From positions 12,300,484-12,364,483 of the forward strand of contig NC_092564.1 in the NCBI RefSeq assembly GCF_037975245.1: a DNA stretch of 64,000 nucleotides, read 5' to 3'. The notes below the pieces were generated by a model, which ran no database searches, was not told the DNA's origin, and worked only from the letters and a program-made list of their open reading frames with translations. The position numbers were made by a program, and so were the translations under genes. This document shows positions 47,101 to 56,100 of this stretch, piece after piece; position 1 is the first letter of the stretch, and every line of letters starts with the position of its first letter. This DNA comes from Apostichopus japonicus (Eukaryota; Echinodermata; Holothuroidea; Aspidochirotida; Stichopodidae).

Positions 47101-50100
47101 TCCTATAGCCAAGCCATCCATGAAGTTATGAATGGAGTCACCAACCAAAACAATCACAGAAGACGAGTTCATACCTGAAAACAAAATGGCAAAATGCATC
47201 GGATACATCATCCGTTTCTCATTGATATTAATAACCACTGCTTACGATGTAACAAGTCGACGAAAATTTTCAATATTTATCTTTACGGAAATGCAAATAT
47301 TGAATTTACATTTTGTAAAATTGTGCCAAATTGTCCGTTTCCTTCTTTTAATTTGGTCACTTGGACTCTTGAACTAGTTTAGAGACCAGACAACTGAACC
47401 GAACACAGTAATCATTCAACAGTATGAATGAAAGCGCTTAAAAACCATTTTCTTCAACGCCATACAATTACTTTTGCTAAATGTAAATTTGGTTGCTAAC
47501 GTCAACACAAAAACCGCCAAGACTAAGGGACCTGTTATCAATGACATTTTTTCAGTAATGCAACACTTCTGCGTTTTCAGGGATAATGAGGGGGGGGGGG
47601 GAGAGTCGAAGTTGTAAAAAGTAAAATAAATTGCCCATGGAATTTTTGTTTTTGATACCTTAGTGACGTATTAATGTGGGGTATAATGTTATGCACTCCA
47701 CCACACACATATCATCCAATCCTGTTTTCATTTATATTAGCTACAACCAATGACATTTCACATCATTCGAACCCTTTGTCTTGACAACCGATGTTTATTA
47801 TTCTCTATTGTTTGACAACTGGTGACAGTAATTTCTTTTGTCCCAATGTCACCAATTGTGACGCTTAGACATGCCCACCCACACACACACACACGCACAC
47901 TTACATCATAAAAGAACATATTAAAGGAAGAAACACCAGGAGATCCTTTGGCAGTTAAAAGGTGTCTATGCTCTTTAATATTAATTTAAACAAGTATGCT
48001 CACATTCTCCCCGTTATTGATTTAAATATTGAGACAAGAAATATACCTCGTCAGAAAACTAGATCAGTGTATATGGAATTAGAAGTTACCGCTTGTTTAA
48101 GTAAGTGCAAATAAAGACGAGAGTAGTTGACAAATATTATCTGTTAGGCTTGTACTTTTCAAAAGTGTTGACATAAAAAAGCACTGTTTTATAAGACTTT
48201 CTTCAAGTAAGACATTTTTGATTTCGGGAATTAACATCTGCTTTCTGCATCGTGGATTAAAACGTTGGATAATTTTATCACGGGGGTGGCGTTGGGGAAT
48301 CCGGTCAAATGGGGAGGGGGTGGTGACGAGTTACCTTGACAGAAAGAGCAAGAGGATTCATTTGTTTCTTCCGGCTCCATTAGCAGCTGGTCCATGATTT
48401 TACTCTGTTGAGATAAAACATCATCCACAAAGAATAGTGTGTATGCGCGTATGATGTAACGTCACGCATGGTATAACTTATCACAACGCATAAATACGCG
48501 ACGACACGCGTGACAGTGTTTCATTGGTTTATCGATAAATGCAATCACCAGTTACCCCCCCCCCCCCCCATAAACACACACACGCCACTCCCAAGCCTAC
48601 TCACACCTGCACACTATTGCCAGATAATTACACCAATTCGAGGAAAAGTACAAATTTCATTATACTTGCACCATTTCGAGGTAAAGTACAAATTTCATGA
48701 AGGTGCCAATGTACTAATATTTTTTAATGGTTCTGGTGGGAAGGGAAAGGTTGCTATCAAACCAGAAAATCTTTTACTTTTGAAAATAAAAATTAACACT
48801 GAATTGCTACTCAGTAACAAAGCGCGGATGGATGTAAGAACAGTCCAAAATGAAGTTGATTATGTCATTATCCTGCAATTAGTGACTGGTAATTTACTAA
48901 CGCCTTAATAACAATAACCTAGTTCGTGTAGCAATTACGTATAAATTAAACTACGAATGTATGTATATATCCCGTGCTACAACATAGTAATCTAGTAAGG
49001 CAAAGTGAATTTTGCTCGAGGTTAATTGGTGACAAATAACTCGAAAAACTTATCAGTCCGTTTTCACGTTTTATAAGAATAACCATAAATTGTGCTAATT
49101 ATGCATAAATAAACAGTTTGAGCTTAACCATGAATAAACATTTCTGCTTAGAACATGAATAAACAATTTTTTAACTGCGTGCTTAAATGACCCAATTTTT
49201 CATCATCCCCGCTTGGAAATATCCATATGAAACGCTCTTGTTAGTGAAGGCTATATATATGCTTATATGAATTGTGTTCTTTTGAAGATGAAATGCACTC
49301 TCAATCTGATATGTTCTTACAATTGAGCGTAATTTTGATAAACAAAATATGTTTAAATATGTAAATACATTCAGAGGAGTAAATATGAAATGTTGGATAC
49401 AATCACAGCTGTACATAGATATGTGCAAGGTATACAGAAATGCTTGTAATATAACGCATTTATTTTATTTAAATCACTTTTTAGGGAAGAACCAACGTAC
49501 GTTTGTACTGACCTGGTTATCATTTTGGTTGTTCTGAGATGTATTCACGGCGTTGTCCTGTATAAGAATAATATAATAGTAATTTAATTCAAAATATGGT
49601 GGCAAGGAGTTTCCTCGTTTACTTCAAAGCATATAGATATAAGCCACTACACACACACCAAAAAAAAACGATGTTAAAATGGGGAGCGGTGGAAATTGAG
49701 GTGGCCCTTAACGAGAAAAGTTGCGTATCCTAAAACATACAATGTACTTGAATTTGGTCCTATATATAAAAAAAAAATCTCACTCCCCACGCCTCCGCCA
49801 CCCACACTCCCAACCCCACCCACCCAACCACCCACACAAACCCGCGCCTTAAATATTAAGTCTGACTGCACATCTGCCTAATACTACCCATCCCTCTTCG
49901 CCATTCTGTTAAACTTTTGTTTCCATGGTTATTTATGAATTAATCATCAAATCAAGTTTAGTCTGAACTGTACGTTGATTTAAATTGCACGACGTTTTGA
50001 ACATTAACGTTTGTCGCTTTAAGATTCTGCTATTATGAACTGTTTTGTCATCCTTGTGAACGTTTTCTCCTCAAAACATACAGGGTCACAAAAATATGGT

Positions 50101-53100
50101 GGCAGTATACCAAAACTTACATAACCGTTCACTCTATTTCCAAGCCCTTGTTCGCAAGATTCATTCTTTGGTTTTTGCTTGGCCGACATCATCTTCAATA
50201 TTTTCTCTACCAGGATACAGCAGTAGATGGTAAGAATAGTAGCTAATAACTTATACACGAAGCTTCCATAACCAAGGTGTGTTGTGTTGGTTAGTGTGCT
50301 GCTACGTGCGTGGGAGTAGAGCCCGAGAGACTGAAATGATAAACACAAAATCAAAGAACATCATAAATACCAACAGCAACAATAACCACAAAATAATAGT
50401 TGTGAAGATGACTTTGGAAAACTTCTCTCTACAGAGTCCAAAAGGGACGGAAATTCTATCAAGAGGGGCGGGGGTATTCACAAGCAAAGGTGATATTCAG
50501 GGGTAGTTACTAAACCGTCTAAATCAGTGACTTGCGCCAAAGCCTCAACCCCCTTTTTTTCTGATGATAACTATAACCCGACTTTTCAAGACTAAAAAAA
50601 GAAAAATCCAGATTTAATGCCATTTTAAATTTACGAAAGACTATGACTGTGAATCAAAATGAACAAGGTTACAATAGACGGTGGAGTAACCCCGCTGACT
50701 CTAATAAAAACAACAGAAATGCTTCAGAGACGCGCGCGCGTTTGGTATTTTATTCATTAGATCAGCGCTTAAAGCTTAGATCGATCAAGCAACATTGTTT
50801 TTTTTTAAATTTATTTTGAAAGTAACAGATTCCTTTTTCTTAAATCTACTAAAAAAACACAGTTCTTGTTTATTCCTACAAGTCATCCATCACGCAAATC
50901 CATTCCCATTCCTGTGCTTAGCGTAATTCTTTCTTTCGTCAAGTTAGAATAAAAAGAAATGACGAATTAGGTCGGATACCTAGTGATATAAAATGACAAA
51001 ATATCACATAAAGATATAAAAAACACAAATAATAATAATAAGTAACAAAAAAAAACACAAGTTACTGTGTTGCTCTTTGGGCTCGTCACATCCAAATGTC
51101 AATAGCATTCTAGCTAATAAAATCGTGCCCTCTGGCCATTCTAGCAAATAACACCTTCTACGTTTGCGTGGTTAAAGAGTGATTGGTGACCATTACTGAC
51201 GTGATAAATTGTGTTAGGATTTTTTTTCACATAATAAACTTTCCATTCCTTTTCATCCTATGTATTTGTGTCTTTATTTGTTATCCACTCTCTGCAGGTT
51301 TCCGTAAGAATTGGTTAGACATTACGTTGCATGTGTATTAATTTCTGTTCAATTACTGTTCTATATTAATCGACATTATACGTTACACCTTTCTTTAGTC
51401 GACTTGGTTTGTGTCGTTATAAGGTCTTACAGAGGATGTAGTTAATTTCAGATAACGTAAAAGGATGTGGTGAGAGTAGGGGCCAATGAATAACGTTTTT
51501 AACAAGAAGCAATCAATTGCATTCAGGAAGTGCGTCACCTACCTCTGGCAAGAGATGAAAAAATGCATCACCCGAGAGGGTGCTAATAGCTAAAGCTATT
51601 AGGAAATGCATCAGGGAGTTAAACACACTGGAACCGGAGCAAGGAATCACGAGAATAGCCAACAGAGAACATAGTGAAATGATGAGTACGGCTAAGGTAC
51701 CCCAAAGGTAAACTATGGATACAGATGTCAAAAGAAGAGAGAATAAATTAAAAATTAGAATTAATTAATTAATAAAAATTAAATTAAAAAGTTTGTTTTG
51801 ATTATAGATTAACCAAGAGCAATGATACAAGAAGAAAATGAGTTAAACAAGTTCAGTTACATCTAACAAAATAGCTAAACGATGACGTCATAATTTATGC
51901 ATAAATTTAGGACCTGCCACTATAGTTTATCAATGTTGCAAATCTTTAGGTTTTTACTCAAATCCTTATCGAATGTAGAACACGGAAATTTGAATGCCAA
52001 ATTTAATTTATGCCATTTATATGACCAAAAAACCGAAAATTTAAATATGTTCATAATTGTGTATGTTTTAATTTAATTTTCAATTTATTCTTTAAAATGA
52101 CCTCTAGCCGCTAGATCAAGAAATCTAACAAAACTGCGTAGTATTACTAATTGTATGAATTTTAAGACACGTCTCTAATTGCTTTTACTAAATGACGGTT
52201 AACGAGCAAGTAATAAATTAATATAATTCGACTGTTAAGACTTCTTTGCCAAGACATGCAATTTTTTTTAGATAAAAATTCATAACTCAAAAGAGAGTAC
52301 ATACAGTGGCGTAGGAATGTACTTTTGAGTGGGGGGCTGAAGACTGATGGCCGGCCTGGGGGAGGGGTCTAAGGGGAGGGGACACCCCCTCCCCTTTGGA
52401 ATTTTTTGCATTTCCAGGTGGCCTCAGATGCAATTTGGTGCAATATAGCACACTTCAACACCCACTCCATTTTGTAAAGAATTTTGCATTTTCACCCGGC
52501 CTTAGATGCAATTTGGTGCTTAAAATGAGATTTTTTTCTCATTTGGAAATGAAAAAGGGGTTTTCTGACTTGCGGAGCGGGGGGGGGGGGGCGGAACGAT
52601 ACTTCCGCCCCCCATATTTTTCACTGGGGGGCTGGCGCCCCCAGCCCCCCCGGTCCCTACGCCCTTGAGTACATAAGTTACACACAAAAAACACAGTACT
52701 CTGTAAATCAAGAAAAATCCTTTCAGCTTTTTAGGTTGACCTGTCTTATTCATTGAAAGACATGTAAAGCTGTATACGTTACGCTATTTAAGAAACCTGC
52801 ACACAAATGAAAAAGAAGTATTGCAAGATATTTTTCCAGATATGAAAAAAAGGCAAATATGTTCTGAATATAAAGAGATATTGATATACATCTTCGGCAA
52901 CTCATATTGGCGAACCCGATATTATTGATATCCTATCATTTTTTGGGGGGGTACAATTCTTGGTTTTTTATTACTCCTCGGTTTCGACTTGAGGAAAAAG
53001 TTGATTCTTTAGAAAAATGACCAATCGTGTATAATGCTTCTCTTCTTGGTTCTGTTTCTATGTTCTGACATGCTTGATATAGAGTAACTAAAATCCAAGA

Positions 53101-56100
53101 AAGATTGAATAAACCATTTCTCACACCCCACCCCTCGCCAATCACCCACTCTCGTCCCATCGCCACCTTTATTCCCCTGTTGATGAATGGCACAAGATTA
53201 ACGCAGGATAAACAAGTTGCAATCTGGTACAAGTTCCACCTTCATTTCTTGACTTTTTAAACAAAGAAAAGTTATTGCTCTACCAGTCTCATCCCAGCTT
53301 CATTCCTGTCTCATCAAATTGTTACCTTTATCCTTTCAATTTCTGTTTCTACATTCTACATAACCCAAAAGAGAGTACCTAATTTACACATTTTACAGGT
53401 TCGTGAATCAAAGCAGAGTAGTGGTAAAACTAGCCACCTTGCCCCGAGCGCACCACCAGCTCCCCCAGCTTTCAGTCACTCCTCTCCCACCCCCCCCCCC
53501 CTACCACCACCATACCACCCATTCCAGTCTTATCCCATCTTCAGATCGAACTTAGGTTTCATCGCAGTTCAGAAATGAGGTGGGGGAGAGGGAGGGAAGG
53601 GGGAAGTATTTAAGTCACGATAACTTACCATCAGACAATTCTGTGTTCACCCGTCGTTGTTCGATATTTTGACAGGCTTCACTTGACAATTGTTGAATCA
53701 GAGAAGGACAGAGACGGGAGAATTCCTCTCGGTCTAATCCAACTTCAGGATCAACCCCAAAAATACCGAAGAGTTCATCCGCTGAATAACACTAATACCA
53801 AAGACAAGAGAGAACACATGGTCAGGGTTTTACCAATCTTACAATATAAAGCTCACTCAGACATCGCTCCATGGGGCTATAACTGAGTCTGAAAGCATAA
53901 AGCGATTATACACCAAAGTTTGATGCTGTCATACCAATATTGATTATGTAATCATATACGGTTGAGCTCTTTGGTAACTAAGTATTCTCGACTAAATCTT
54001 AAATTGATGACAAACTCCTCCGTTTGGGTTTAACCATTGGAATCCAATTCATGTTTCGTTTTACATATAAGTGAAATCATCATTATATAAACTAGTATCA
54101 TCAATACCCCAATGATGATAATGTTAGTCTTACCTCATTTCCAGCAAACTCTGCCTCAAGATGAAGATCCCTTTTCCTCCTATGTCTCTCTTCCAAATCC
54201 TCTATCGATCGCGCATGCCTGTTTGCTTCAAGTCGCCTAGGGGTGGATGTATGGTTCGTTGATGTTTGGTTCGTTCCATTACCACCGACTGGAGTGGTCA
54301 TAGTCGGAACCATTACGGTGGTATTGTAGCTCTCTGTTGAGTTAATGGTTGTATTGGTTGTCATGGTTGTATTGGTTGTCATGGTTGTCATGGTTGTCAT
54401 GGTTGTCATGGTAACGTTTAGTGTAGGGGCGATCGTTCCTTCGAATGAAATATTCACTTTTGGTTGAATGGTTGTTGTCACGGTAACATTATTGTCCTCG
54501 TGTTCGACGTGCTTCTCTTCGAGACCAATGTCTTTCATAAGCTTCATGAAATCTACAACAACAAAAAAAGGTAAAAAAGAAGGGATAATTTTTTATAAGT
54601 ATGCCGCAAATATCGTGATAGTACGTAGATAAACGTCACCTATGAATACCAACGTTATATGTCCTTGACAACCAAACGTTTTTTTCTTTCTTTGAAATTT
54701 AGACGCCCAATCATAAAAAGCACTTTTAAGAAAAAACTGGGAAGAAAACATTACAAAGTTCAAGAGGGATACGAATAGTCTCGTCTGCAGGAGAGGAAAG
54801 TTAAAATATGTGTTTTAGCTTATGTAGAGCTACATTTGGTAAATAGTTAGTTATTTTCTAAGTAAATAGAATGATTAAGCTCACTTTACGTATTGTAATA
54901 AAACTTAAACTCCATACGCATTTAGGTCAAAAGTCGGTTTCATTTGGGTGGGGGGGGGGGGGCTTATCTCGTTTACATCATAATGTTACCAGGATTAGTT
55001 TACAAAGGACATCTTGAAAGACAATGGATTCTACCACAGCACAGGCGGAGTACGTGTTGTATGTACGGTGACGTCATAAGAAAGCGATGACATTTGACCT
55101 GTACACTTACCTTCCATCATCATCACACCGTCGATCGTACCGTAAGTAACAAATAAATCGTCGATGAAGAAAATAGGTTCAACGAGTTGAGATTCTCCGA
55201 TACAGTGCCCTTGAAGTATATGGTGAATCAGATAGGCGAATGTTACCTCCATACCGGCAAGGTCAGCGTTATTGGTCGGTATACCGGCATCTTCAAAGAG
55301 CGACTCTGCCGTGAAGCACTTTAAGACGAATTAGACAAAGAAAAAAAATCAGGTACATGTCTATTAATCGTACCGAAACAAAACCAGGTCGGGTGGAACT
55401 ATTTCCCCGCGCTCTCAAGCTGACCAGCAATCAGTTTTTCATGGTATACCGCCCTCATTTTCTAAATCAACTTATAGATATCAGGGTATACCGCGATTAG
55501 TATTTGCTGACAACTTACTGAGGAAAAAAAATGTTGAAAAGAAAAATGAAAATGAAAGTGATGGATTGGTCCAAAAATAGTGCAAACTTTGCTAATAAAT
55601 TCTTTCCGGTGGAAAGTAAACCGATAAACGGATCTCTAACCCTTGAAAACTAAACCGGTAGCTCTTTATAGCCTAGTATCACCGGGGAGCAGTTACTATA
55701 AGCTCAATTTGTTTAGTTTAGTCATTCTCCGGCCATCATTTATCCCACACCATATTGACATCCTTATGGGCAGTGGACTACAACGTTTTCTTACAAAACC
55801 TGTCAAACTGAATTTTATTAATTAAGACGCTTTTGTGTATAAAACTGTCAAGTGAATTGATGAATCAACAGGAGACACGAAACGAAGCTAAATTTAGTCC
55901 GGAAAAACTGTTATGACTAAGTTATAACTAAACGTTGATGAGGAACGGATCAAGCTATATTTAGCGGGAAAGACCGTCCATCAATGTTTTTATACTACAT
56001 TAACATTTTTCTGCTAGAACTTTATGAGAAACCTTGTACGTTTTATAACCGGTGTTTTTTTTTTTTTTTTTTAAATACGTGTCTTTATATTTGGAATTTG

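Noticed and set aside
52396-52668. Frames of 90-108 codons here, at 57423 and at 61557
   Set aside because: They lie inside the MITE copies and share sequence only because the MITE is repeated.
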